NCBI RefSeq assembly: GCF_000143535.2
Contig: NC_037323.1
Span: 1,116,001 to 1,180,000 of the forward strand
Direction of reading: 5' to 3'
DNA from: Botrytis cinerea B05.10
Taxonomy: Eukaryota > Ascomycota > Leotiomycetes > Helotiales > Sclerotiniaceae
Length of the DNA stretch: 64,000 nucleotides
Part shown: positions 22,617-32,225 of the stretch, piece by piece
How positions within the stretch are numbered: the stretch's first letter is position 1
Layout: every line of letters begins with the position of its first letter
The notes under the pieces: generated by a model
The model's input: only the letters and a program-made list of their open reading frames with translations
Told to the model about the DNA's origin: nothing
Database searches by the model: none
Made by a program: the position numbers and the translations under genes

Positions 22617-25511
22617 ATGTTTGAGATTGACGAACAAACTATACCGTTCATACGAACACGCCAGGCTCTACTCCTCCTAGATCTGCAGAACGATTTCATA
22701 GGGGAAGGGAGCTTGCTGCCCGTCGAGAACCCTCCGAGCTATGTCGATAATATAAGGAATCTCATCGAGCCTTTCCGGCCTTCGGGTGACATAATATGGA
22801 TATGCAGTCTTTCCACGGAGGGGGTCTCGAGGATAGTCAATCAACCGCACAGTGATAGCGAGGCCATCATAACGGATAATGAGCTTCTACGACGTCGACG
22901 CGACAAAGCCACCCCTGAAAGTGATCCCGTTTCCAATGAGGAAAGCGCGCTTTTGATAGCTAGCAGTGAGGGGGATGCAGCAGAAGCTTTTCTGACAGTT
23001 CAATGCGAAGGCAAAGCACGCATGCTAAAGCCCAATTCGAGAGGCTCAGCCATTTCAGATGCATTTGCACCCATCTCTCCGAAAGACTTGGTATTCATCA
23101 AAACATACTATTCCGCATTCAAGGATGGTAGTCTAGTCCAAAAGCTACGGGGCAAGTTTGTGACAGAGATCTACATAGCTGGGGCTCTTACGAATGTCAG
23201 TGTGTTTGCCACGGCAATGGACGCTGCTCGCCACGGCTATGCCATAACCATAATTGAGGATTGTCTGGGGTACAGGAGTAAAGCTAGACATGACGAAGCC
23301 CTGCGTCAGCTCAGAGCCTACACGGGGTGCGACGTCATAAGTAGTGGGGACCTCATTGAAAGCTTACAGAAGCAAAAGAAGGTCGCTGAAAGGAGAACGA
23401 CTTCCAGTAAGAAATCTCGTCCTAAACCTAGAGAGCCACAGCCAAAAGAATCTCGAAATACTGAGATCGAAAATCTAATGGGGAACTTAAAGCTAGAAGC
23501 AGAAGACCCGCAAGTCACCACCACCAAAGCCCCATCATCGACGTCAGCCATCGAAGACGATTTCGAAATCACTAGTCAACTCCTGCGGTCACAAGTTCGT
23601 CGAGCGAAACCACCAGCCGAACTGGAAGCAGAAGCTAAAAAGAGAGAGAAGGCTAAGTCGAAAGTGAAATCACGTCGACATACTGCGAAGCCTGTGGAAG
23701 TAGAAGATCCCCCTATTCCATCAAAACAACGCAGTCTAGCACCTACAAAGATTCTGTCACCTGACTCGTCAAATTCGCCAAGCCTAGCTGAGGCGGCTCT
23801 GCCTAGTTCAAAGCTCCAGGCAATCGAGAAAGAGGAACTCCAGCCCAAACCTCCGTCAAAGAAGAAATCTCTTGACGATATACAAAAAGACGAAGACAAT
23901 GCATTGGCCGGCAGGGCTGGTCTTTGTGAAGGTGATACAACGGTTATCCAAAACCTTCTACCCGATACATTGGCAAGCGGAATTTTTGAGAAAATTCGGG
24001 ACGAAGTCCTTTGGCAGAAGATGGGCCATCAGGGTGGTGAGGTACCGAGGCTTGTAGCGGTTCAGGGTCAAATCGAAGAAGATGGCAGTACTCCAATATA
24101 TCGTCACCCGGCAGATGAATCACCTGCTCTCCTATCATTTTCACCCACAGTTGAAACTATCAAGAAGATAGTTGAGAAAAAACTTGGTCATCCTCTAAAT
24201 CACGTACTGATTCAATTCTATCGAGATGGAAGTGACAACATTTCTGAGCATAGTGACAAAACATTGGATATCATTCCTAGTACTTTCATTGCTAATGTGA
24301 GCCTGGGAGCTCAACGGACGATGGTATTTCGCACAAAGAAACCCGTGAAGAACGCGGTATGTACAGAGTCTCAGAGTGTCCATCGAGAGTCTTGCAGGGC
24401 AGCTCTACCACATAACTCATTGTGCAAGATGGGCTTGGAGACTAATAAGAAGTGGTTGCATGGCATTCGGCCAGACAAGAGAATGGCGAGTGAGAAATCC
24501 AAGGCTGAACTGGCTTATGAGTGTGGACGTATATCTTTGACATTTAGACACATTGGCACATACCTGGATAAGAGTCAACAAAGGATTTGGGGCCAAGGTG
24601 CAACCGCCAAGAGGAAAGAAGACGCCGTGCAGGTCATCAATGGAGATACACCGCAAACCCAAGAAATGCTACTAGCCTTCGGGAAAGAGAATCGTGACAG
24701 CAATTTTGACTGGCAGGAGGTCTACGGCCAAGGCTTCGACGTACTACACATGTCGAACCATAAAAAGCTTTTCTTGTCGGGAGATCCCGTCGCTGATCAC
24801 CGTGTGAAGTTTATGCTCAACCACTACGGAATCCCTTGGATAGAAGCAACCGTTTCGCCACCTTTTCACTGGAAACCAGCAGATCATGAAGTTAACGATT
24901 CGCTTGAGCCAGAAACACCAGGGATTAAATTTATTGATAACGACCCAGACAGAACTACTGTCGAAGGATGTATGCCAATCATGTTTTTTATCGAAGCTAT
25001 CTATAAGCCCTCACAGCAAAGTAAATCTCCAGGTCAGATCGCCCGTCATTACACCCGTTTCGAAGAAGCCAACACCCTACTCAAGATCTGGAGAACAGTT
25101 CCCTTTAGCGTGAAGCCTTTTTGTGCCGAACTCGCTAAATGGGATGCATACGCCCAACAGGCAAAATACATAGCAGGCGACGAAATTGGCCTTGCAGATT
25201 TTGCAATTACGCCGGTGTTTGAGTTGCTAAGTAAGGTGTGGAGTGATCGCATGACACATGAAAACTTAGCAGTGTACTGGAAGAGGATGGTCGAGACGGA
25301 GAGTTTTTGGAAGGTTCTCCCGAACGAAAATGTAGAGGCGCTGCAGGATAAGGCTAAGATTTGTGCGGTGCGGCAGAAACTTGATGCTTTGGAGAATAAA
25401 ACTTTGCAAGGAGAGGGCAGTGAGGGTCACTCATCTTTGGCAGCGGAAGAGGAAGAGAAGGGCAAGGGCAAGGAGATCGAAGAGCTCTTGGATGCGATTT
25501 CGAAGTTGTAA
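22617..25511 (+). CDS. Isochorismatase-like / AlkB-type dioxygenase / GST-like fusion protein
   Basis: One uninterrupted frame; 964 residues from the ATG at 22617. The frame is open upstream to 22527 and an earlier exon is possible, so the start is uncertain. Region 1 (about 15-260) is a cysteine-hydrolase/isochorismatase fold: LLLLDLQNDF with D22, FIKTYYSAF with K162, but GALTNVSVFATA has Ser195 where the catalytic Cys should be. A charged disordered linker (about 260-430) follows. Region 2 (about 440-655) is an AlkB-type Fe(II)/2-oxoglutarate dioxygenase with H545-S-D547, H615 and the R638-x5-R644 signature of 2OG binding; AlkB proteins demethylate nucleic acids or proteins. Region 3 (about 715-930) resembles a thioredoxin-fold plus helical GST (KLFLSGDPVADHRVKFML). 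The C-terminus is charged. Substrates are unknown. An assembly artefact is unlikely because a single open frame spans all three. Confidence 0.85.
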   Translation: MFEIDEQTIPFIRTRQALLLLDLQNDFIGEGSLLPVENPPSYVDNIRNLIEPFRPSGDIIWICSLSTEGVSRIVNQPHSDSEAIITDNELLRRRRDKATPESDPVSNEESALLIASSEGDAAEAFLTVQCEGKARMLKPNSRGSAISDAFAPISPKDLVFIKTYYSAFKDGSLVQKLRGKFVTEIYIAGALTNVSVFATAMDAARHGYAITIIEDCLGYRSKARHDEALRQLRAYTGCDVISSGDLIESLQKQKKVAERRTTSSKKSRPKPREPQPKESRNTEIENLMGNLKLEAEDPQVTTTKAPSSTSAIEDDFEITSQLLRSQVRRAKPPAELEAEAKKREKAKSKVKSRRHTAKPVEVEDPPIPSKQRSLAPTKILSPDSSNSPSLAEAALPSSKLQAIEKEELQPKPPSKKKSLDDIQKDEDNALAGRAGLCEGDTTVIQNLLPDTLASGIFEKIRDEVLWQKMGHQGGEVPRLVAVQGQIEEDGSTPIYRHPADESPALLSFSPTVETIKKIVEKKLGHPLNHVLIQFYRDGSDNISEHSDKTLDIIPSTFIANVSLGAQRTMVFRTKKPVKNAVCTESQSVHRESCRAALPHNSLCKMGLETNKKWLHGIRPDKRMASEKSKAELAYECGRISLTFRHIGTYLDKSQQRIWGQGATAKRKEDAVQVINGDTPQTQEMLLAFGKENRDSNFDWQEVYGQGFDVLHMSNHKKLFLSGDPVADHRVKFMLNHYGIPWIEATVSPPFHWKPADHEVNDSLEPETPGIKFIDNDPDRTTVEGCMPIMFFIEAIYKPSQQSKSPGQIARHYTRFEEANTLLKIWRTVPFSVKPFCAELAKWDAYAQQAKYIAGDEIGLADFAITPVFELLSKVWSDRMTHENLAVYWKRMVETESFWKVLPNENVEALQDKAKICAVRQKLDALENKTLQGEGSEGHSSLAAEEEEKGKGKEIEELLDAISKL

Positions 25512-26291
25512 TTTCGTCATTGGGTATCAGGAGTGACGATGAGAGGCTTAAGGAGTTGGTTTAAAAAACGGGTCATGAAATGGTGTTCGGATGCCTTTGG
25601 GAAAACCAACGTTTAACGGTCTGTAGAGAAATGAAAATACATACAACATCTAAAACAAGAACGTGAATAACTCATGTAATACTCAATCACTTTTATCATC
25701 TGTAATGAATGCCCTCTACATCTACAAATCCCATTTCGCAGTATCACCTTCTCACCACGCAATGGTTCACGCTAACCACAAGCATCCAGCCCCAAATTCC
25801 CGACCATGATCATTTTGCACTTCCTTCACCCTCCCAAACAGTCGTCTCCACCATAAAAGTTCCCTTTCGATCTTTACATCTACAATCTCATCAACATCCA
25901 TCACTCATCCTCCATTCAACACATAATATCCACTCCCACCACGTCTTTCCCAAGCAAAGAAAAAAGGAGGAAAAAGCAAAAACTCACCGACGAAAAAGCC
26001 GTTCCACAGGTCTACAAACAATATTTTCCCCAACCTTCCCATTCCTATCTTTTTGCAAATCGCAATTGTATTGCCATAGCTCGAGTAACTCACAGTTTTT
26101 GAGATTCCCGTCGAAGCCTTTTCGGTGGGCCGACTTGGACGTGAGGGTTGATTCGAAGGGGAGGGTATTGGGTGGGAAGGGGAGGAGGGGTGGTGTCATT
26201 TGTTGTTGCTTTTGCTTGTTTGTCTGTTTGGGAAGGATTGGGGGGTGAGGGTTGAGATTTGGGAAAGGAGAGAGGAAAGAGTGAGGAGAAA
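25512..26291. other. Intergenic region
   Basis: Between the fusion gene and the RAD51-like gene, both on +. Position 25709-26248 is open in one frame, but the product is Ser/Pro/His-rich with no motif and overlaps an equally long antisense frame. It is treated as promoter and leader sequence. Confidence 0.45.
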
Positions 26292-27199
26292 ATGGATATA
26301 CAATCAAGCGAAGAGATATTTGGTGGGAGATTATTACGAGAAGTTGATGAGAGCGAAGAGAGTTTGGAGTCGGTATGTAGTCTTCGTATATTTATTTATC
26401 ATCTCTCGCTGCTGCTTATCGATAACGAAATCTCCCCTCCTTTCTATTTCGATTTCTCTTTCGGTTTCTCTTTCCTTGCAATGAAATTCATACATGGAAG
26501 TATGGCTAACAACATAAGCTTCTCACAACTCTAACAAATACTTTGGATCCCCGCCCTGCTAGGACTCATATACATTCTCTGGATGAACTGTGGTCGCATT
26601 CGTATCAAAATCAACCGAGACTGTCTGTTTCGGGGAGACAGTTACCGCTGCTAATTCATATACTAACCGCACTTCTGAGTAACGCGGGTGGGAAGGTAGG
26701 AAAGTGCGTTGTATTGATTGATGTGCATTCGAGATTTTCTCCTTCATTCTTAGCATTTCACGATGATGACGAAGATGATGATGCGAGGCCGGAAGCAGGA
26801 CTGAAGCAGAATAGACTGAAGAGGTCAGATCTCAAACATCTTCATATCTTTAGACCTTCGGCTCAGAATCTGGAAAGCACGTTGAAGGGGGTGGAAGAGT
26901 ATATGTTGTGTGGGAATCATGATAGTTATGGGAGGGAGTTTGGAGGGACGATACTCTTGGGGGTTGATGGGAGGGAGGGGGTGGATATGGGGAATTTGAG
27001 GGGGATGGGGAGGCCGCTGATGGTGATGGGGTGGAGAGGTTGGTTGAGGGTGGAGAGGGAAGAGGTTGGGGCGTTTGGGATGGGGTTAAGTGTGGAGGAG
27101 ATGTTGGAGGAGAGGGAGGGGAGAGAGGAGGCTGTCAGGGGGAAGGGATGGAGGGGAGTGGGAGAGAAGGGCGGGGAGGTTGTGTGGAAGTTGGAGTAG
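26292..27199 (+). CDS. Putative RAD51-paralogue-like (XRCC2/Rlp1-type) protein
   Basis: Two exons, 26292-26372 and 26519-27199, encode 253 residues in this model. The N-terminus (SEEIFGGRLLREVDE) recalls the start of XRCC2-type proteins. KCVVLIDVHSRFSPSFL corresponds to the strand that ends in the IDxxxxF element of RecA-fold proteins, LKHLHIFRPSAQNLESTL to the 'VFRP' segment, and the C-terminus contains GWRGWLRVEREEV. A canonical Walker A (GxxxxGKT) is not visible; the equivalent place reads SGRQLPLLIHILTALL, so either the site is degenerate or the intron boundary is wrong. RAD51 paralogues assist homologous recombination. The last 250 bp are very G-rich. The intron (146 nt) ends at an AG just after a CTAAC. 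Family assignment is tentative. Confidence 0.5.
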
Positions 27200-27892
27200 A
27201 GGAAGGGAATGAAAAATGCATTGGGAATGTTGGATTTGCTTTTGCTTTTGCTTATGTTCTACAATGAGAGTTTCAAAGGGGGATGGTACACGTGATAAGA
27301 TACCACCATGCCCCTACCCAATGTCTATCGCCAAACTGAACATTGACAGACCTTTGAGCTGAGAGGGCTCACTATGTGTTATTGTGTAGTAATCAGTGTT
27401 GTCTGGCATATCATGAAAAAGGGCAAGAATATCAGACCTTTACTTATATGAAGTAATGAACCAAAAGAGTACGGCAAGGCTTACCACCCAACACCTTGGT
27501 TTCGATACAGCGTAGATTTCAAGCGTATTTTCCTGACCTCAATGTCTTCATACAAATAAATAGGCCATGAATATCCAATGCACTTCTTATGACAACCAGT
27601 GCACCCCGAGTCTGCTTTTCTTTGCAAGATATCTAAGGTCTCACCCGCCCATCACTTACACATACCTTCTCCAAACAGTCACATAAATCTCCCCAAAGAA
27701 TTTCTCACAGTTCCGAAGAGGAAAAAAATGCATGCATTGCCAAAGCATCATCGATATTGGTAATGTACAGCTTGCCTACCCATTCCAGCCTCCCAGCATG
27801 CAATATTCCTTCCCTCCACCTCGGCCTGTTCCAACCATCCACCAAAACGAGACACCCAGTCCAATCTATGTCCTTTTGTCTATCCTCATTCC
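27200..27892. other. Convergent intergenic region
   Basis: Lies between the RAD51-like gene (+) and COX9 (-). Contains the 3' flanks; no further gene, RNA or repeat is recognised. Confidence 0.55.
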
Positions 27893-28383
27893 TTATGCAG
27901 CAGCATTGGCAGCTCTCTGATCCTCCAACTTGGCGTAGAATGCATCGCGCTTGCGGACAGCTGGGACGTGGTATCCGTACCTATCACCATGTTAATACCA
28001 TATTCCTTGACGCCCTTGAGACATGGAGAGATTTACCAAAAGGCATATCCGAATGTGGTTCCGAGACCTGGTGGGTTGTGTTAGTTGAGTGCCTTGCTTC
28101 ACCTCTGCGATATATCTGCAGATTCTCTCTCTCTCTCCATTCACCCCCCACCCCCTTCGCATCCCACAAGACATCCGTTCACCACATACCGAAAGCGACG
28201 CTAAGGTCAAGGACGAGCCCTCTTCGGAGCATCTACAGTACAAAAGGTCAGCTCATTCTCTAGCTCCATTAACTCAATTCAATCATATCCTTCCAACTTT
28301 CCAACCCCAACCCCGAGCTCTTCGCTTTGCCCACCGCAGGCACAGAGAGAGGTACGTACTCCAGTAATTGGTTTGATAGCCAT
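27893..28383 (-). CDS. COX9: Cytochrome c oxidase subunit 7a (COX9/COX7a)
   Basis: Four tiny exons, 28383-28360, 28232-28190, 28067-28037 and 27980-27893 (24, 43, 31 and 88 nt), encode 61 residues. Joined, they give MAIKPITG, then MLRRGLVLDLSVAFGLGTTF, then GYAFWYGYHVPAVRKRDAFY and an Ala/Asn-rich end. This matches the fungal Cox9 pattern: one membrane helix followed by the WYGYHVP signature. The subunit belongs to complex IV in the inner mitochondrial membrane. All junctions use GT-AG and keep phase. No single open frame covers the gene. It is divergent from TAF8. Confidence 0.92.
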
Positions 28384-28747
28384 TTTGTATATTTCTTTCG
28401 AGGGGAAGAATATCGGGTTCTGTATCTCTTATTTACTTGCTCAGATTCAAAATCGCATGATGCATCCCACGCTCGCCGAGCGTCCAATTTTAGCGCGCTC
28501 TTAATACCTGAGGCAGCAACGCTAAATCCGCAAATGCCAACTCGATCCCCCCACGTGATCGACGCTTCTGAACCTTTGATATTCACAAGCAGTTATTATT
28601 TACGCTTTTGATTACGCGGAACATTCATTCGATTGAATTCACGCTACGGCCATGAATCATTCTTTCCGCACCCATACCTGCAATTTGTCTATTTAAAGCC
28701 GGCTGTGGGCGCGAAAAAAAATACACTTAGAGAAGAGCATTGCGACC
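28384..28747. promoter_or_regulatory. Divergent promoter region, COX9 / TAF8
   Basis: 364 bp between opposed start codons. It contains CACGTG at about 28552-28557, a possible E-box, and a TATTTAAA at about 28689-28696, roughly 55 bp upstream of the TAF8 ATG. Assignment rests on position and motif only. Confidence 0.4.
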
Positions 28748-29781
28748 ATGGTCCCAGTGTCACGAAAACGATCGACACCCACATCCAGCGACGACGACAT
28801 GGAGGAGCCTTATCGAAAGAGGCAACGCATGTCGCCCGTTCTCCCGCAAACTCCCCCGCCTGAGCTCGAATTGTCGCGTCCCGATAAAATGGAGTCTTCA
28901 CTTTTCGACAGCGACGTGCGGATGCTACTGCGCCGATCAATTTGCCAGACGTTGGAACACGTTGGGTTTGACCGGGCGACGGAAGAAGCGTTGGAGGCCA
29001 TGTGTGCCGAAGTCGATACTTGTTTGTATATCCTCACCTGTGGGCCGAGAAGCCTTTTGTTGACGAGATTTAAGATACGACGCATTTACTTGCACAAGTT
29101 ACTTCTTCGATGAATAATGCGAGAAGAAATATTCCTATACCCCTCGATATATCCTACGCGTTCAATCGGTATCAATTACCTCTCGCGTCACTAGAACCAC
29201 ATCTGCGACCTCCAATTTCCGTACCGAAGCTTGAATTAGAATTGGAGCCGGTGCCAAAGGAAGATCCGACGACGAAGAATATCATAAGGATATTAGGAGT
29301 GGAACTTAATGGTGAGGTGGAAAAGGCGCAGAAATCATATATTCCGAAAGGATTCCCCGCCTTTCCTAGCAAACATACATTTAAATGGACGCCCAAAGAG
29401 AGTGAACGCTTAACAGATCCGCGACAAATACGGATAAAGGCTGCAGATAATGCCAAGATGGGGCAAGAGTCTTTGAGACGACTGATGAAGGTTGGAAAGG
29501 TGGGCAAAGATAGGGAAATGAAACGAATGGCCGGCAGAGATCCAAAGAGTAAGGAAAGACATGCGTTGTGGGAACGTACCATGTTGGAACTGGGGATTTC
29601 AAATTCTGGTAGTGGAAGTGGTAGTGGAAATGCAACGCTGGCGCTAGACGATCGCAGTATAGCAGTTAACGCAGAGAAACAGTATTTCAGAAAAGGTGCA
29701 CCGGGAAGAAGGAGAACGCAACCACAGCCGCAGCCTCCACCTTCGTCCATGGATGAGGATTTGGTGTCACTAGAGCCGTAG
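28748..29781 (+). CDS. TAF8: TFIID subunit TAF8 (histone-fold protein)
   Basis: Two exons, 28748-29021 and 29099-29781, encode 318 residues. After a Ser/Pro/Arg-rich start comes a histone-fold segment (LLRRSICQTLEHVGFDRATE and the following helix) spanning the intron, then NNARRNIPIPLD and the TAF8 C-terminal signature YIPKGFPAFPSKHTFKW. The tail holds an SGSGSGSG tract and a Pro/Gln-rich stretch. In the family TAF8 pairs with TAF10 and helps build TFIID. The donor is GTTTGT; at the join (EVDT-F-TSSMNN) the histone fold seems a few residues shorter than expected, so that splice junction is less certain than the rest. Confidence 0.85.
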
Positions 29782-30142
29782 GAAGATGGATCAAACAAGA
29801 AATATACGAATAATAAATTTGGGTTTGGAATCTCAGGCACGGGTGGCGGAATGCATTATCAGCGAGGAGTTCTGGGGATTGAATCAATCAAAAGGATCAC
29901 ATTTTTGGGAGCTGGTAGCTCAATGAAGGACGGACTCTTGCAGGAGCGAGAGGTGTTTCCCTATACATGTAAACTTACATAAACCGTTGCTGTTCATGCG
30001 CAACTTTACATACACCTTAACAAAATAACATACTCTTCATGAACAACTCCCATAAAAAACACGGGCTTGTTGTGACGCCAATCATAGACCTAAACACCAT
30101 CGCAATGCACCAGGTATATCCTATACAATCATCCACTTAGCC
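29782..30142. other. Convergent intergenic region
   Basis: The 3' flanks of TAF8 (+) and the MGS1 gene (-). Nothing further is recognised. Confidence 0.6.
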
Positions 30143-31819
30143 TCAATTCCAAGCACCTGGATCAATTTGTGTCCCCAAATCCCTATCCTCCAAAAACTTC
30201 CTGCCTCTTAATTCGTCGGGCAAGTATTCCTGCACTACTCTTCCTTCCTTGTAATTAGGATTGTATTTGTACTGATCTCCATACCCCAATTCTTTCATCA
30301 ACTTCGTAGGTGCATTTCTCAAATGGATAGGAATGCTTAAATTAGCTACCCCAGGTTCTCTCAAGGCCGAAAATGCGTTGTTTAATCCTCTATATGCTCT
30401 TGTGCTCTTGGGAGCGAGGCACAGAGCTACAGTAGTATGAGCCATTGTGATTCGACATTCAGGCATACCGATTTTCTCGCACGCGGTGTATGTGCTTGTC
30501 GCGAGCGTTAGCATGGTATTGTCAGCCAGTCCTACGTCTTCTGATGCCATAACTACCATCCGCCTAGCTATGTAGAGAGGGTCTTCTCCGGATTGAAGCA
30601 TTCTTGCGAGGTAGTATAGAGCAGCATCTGCGTCACCACCTCTTACTGACTTGTGAAAAGCAGAGATGGTATCATAGTGTTGATCTCCAGCTCTGTCATA
30701 CACCAGAGTCTTGGTGAGGGAGGCTTTGATGTCTTCCTTAGTAATATTAGGTCTTGTAGACAGACCCATGGCTAGCTCTAGCAAATTTAGGGCCGTCCGA
30801 GCATCACCGTCAGAAAAGGTAGATAGATACTTCAAGAGCTCTGTATCCACAAGATCCGTAGGAGTATAATTTTGCCCCTCGGTCTTCAAAGCCCTCTCTA
30901 ATATCACCAATATGTCGTCGTCCGTCAACTTCGACAATGTGAATGTCCGACATCTAGACAGTAAAGCATTCTGGACTTTGAAAGACGGATTCTCGGTAGT
31001 GGCTCCTATCAAAGTAATCTGCCCACTTTCTACCGGCCCAAGAAATACATCCTGCTGACTCTTCGAAAAGCGATGGATCTCATCGCAGAATATTATTGTC
31101 TTCCTCCCAGTAAGCCCCAGTTCCCCTCTTGCCTCAGTAAATATCTTCTTTACTTCTCCCACCCCAGAAGAAGTACTATTGATCTCCACAAACCGACTTC
31201 CTACCATCGTAGCCACACACCGTGCAATTGTAGTTTTACCTGTACCAGCGCCACCCCATAGTATCATTGATGGGACACGGTCTTGTTCAATGAGACTACG
31301 TAAAACTCCTTGAGGCCCAACTAACTCTTGTCCACATACTTCGTCTAGACTTCTTGGGCGCATTCGTTCTGCTAGTGGAGCGACCTTTTGAAAGGCACTG
31401 GTCTTGTTCTTCTTCGCTGGCGGATCGACAGTCTCATTTTCCATCTGTATCTCTGTCCTGGAATCATCAAATGATCTCTTCCGCTCAACAGTCAGGGATC
31501 CACTCGCACTCCCATCGTCTTGTCGCTTCGCTGTGCGGTTTTCAATTGTATTCTCATTCTGCACCTTTTGTTGGAAATTGGGCGTTGAAACGGGTTCTAT
31601 CTTTGGGGTGGTATGCAATGCTGCCTTCTTAACCGCAGGTGTCGAGAAGAAATTGGAGACGAAAGGCTTCTGCGTAGAAGTTGGTTTCTGTGAAATGAAT
31701 GCATTTTGCTGAGTAGGTGGAGGGGAGACTGTGTCAATAAAGTCCTCACACCCCGAATCAATGTGACTATTAATATCTTTGGCCTTCACTTGCTTTTCGC
31801 AAATGGGGCAAGCAACCAT
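30143..31819 (-). CDS. MGS1: MGS1/WRNIP1-type AAA+ ATPase with UBZ finger
   Basis: A single exon of 558 residues from the ATG at 31819; the upstream open frame has no ATG nearer the conserved start. A Zn-binding UBZ-like finger stands at the N-terminus: C4-x2-C7, H19, C24. A disordered stretch follows, then the AAA+ ATPase core with Walker A GGAGTGKT at 189-196 and Walker B IIFCDEIHRF, then the SRTF-type sensor region and the MGS1/RarA C-terminal domain (SGEDPLYIARRMVVMASEDV). The family binds ubiquitinated PCNA and acts at stalled replication forks; the bacterial relative is RarA. The finger ends H-x4-C where related fingers usually have H-x3-C. An ACGCGT box lies 76 bp upstream of the ATG. 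Confidence 0.95.
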   Translation of the reverse strand: MVACPICEKQVKAKDINSHIDSGCEDFIDTVSPPPTQQNAFISQKPTSTQKPFVSNFFSTPAVKKAALHTTPKIEPVSTPNFQQKVQNENTIENRTAKRQDDGSASGSLTVERKRSFDDSRTEIQMENETVDPPAKKNKTSAFQKVAPLAERMRPRSLDEVCGQELVGPQGVLRSLIEQDRVPSMILWGGAGTGKTTIARCVATMVGSRFVEINSTSSGVGEVKKIFTEARGELGLTGRKTIIFCDEIHRFSKSQQDVFLGPVESGQITLIGATTENPSFKVQNALLSRCRTFTLSKLTDDDILVILERALKTEGQNYTPTDLVDTELLKYLSTFSDGDARTALNLLELAMGLSTRPNITKEDIKASLTKTLVYDRAGDQHYDTISAFHKSVRGGDADAALYYLARMLQSGEDPLYIARRMVVMASEDVGLADNTMLTLATSTYTACEKIGMPECRITMAHTTVALCLAPKSTRAYRGLNNAFSALREPGVANLSIPIHLRNAPTKLMKELGYGDQYKYNPNYKEGRVVQEYLPDELRGRKFLEDRDLGTQIDPGAWN

Positions 31820-32225
31820 GCTGAGAAATTGGTGGGGATTGTCTCTGAGCAATAGGTTTGGTTCATGATCATCACACAAAATGACTTTCGACACACGCGT
31901 TTAAAATTCGGGGGACGCGCCCGTGAAAGTCTGGGTTAAAGTGGCGCTAGCTTACCTATTGCTTATAATTCCCCTAAGCTTATGCAGGCCTAATAATGTA
32001 CAATCACTCGTTAATACCTAGGTGGACATAGCATTTTCACAAGCACGACAAGATGATCATAATGCATCGAAATTACTTTTTACGTTGTTTGGATTTTTCA
32101 TGTCCATGAGCCTTTTGCTATGCCATGTTTTTGAAGTACATCCTGCCAATCGACAAGGAACCACAAACCCCGGAAAAGCCGTAAAACCTCAAGATGAATT
32201 GACACACGCCTGTTTAACCACCCAC
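31820..32225. promoter_or_regulatory. MGS1 promoter region with an MCB-type box
   Basis: Between MGS1 and the 3' end of RACK1, both on minus. ACGCGT at 31895-31900 lies 76 bp upstream of the MGS1 ATG, and a GACGCG is nearby at 31914-31919. Read as a candidate MBF-type cell-cycle element by motif and position. Confidence 0.45.

Noticed and set aside
25709..26248. 179-codon ORF on +
   Set aside because: Starts at a non-ATG codon, low-complexity Ser/Pro/His-rich product, matched by an antisense ORF of similar size; looks like promoter/leader sequence.
29172..29840. 222-codon antisense ORF over TAF8
   Set aside because: Shadow of the TAF8 coding frame; no motif of its own.
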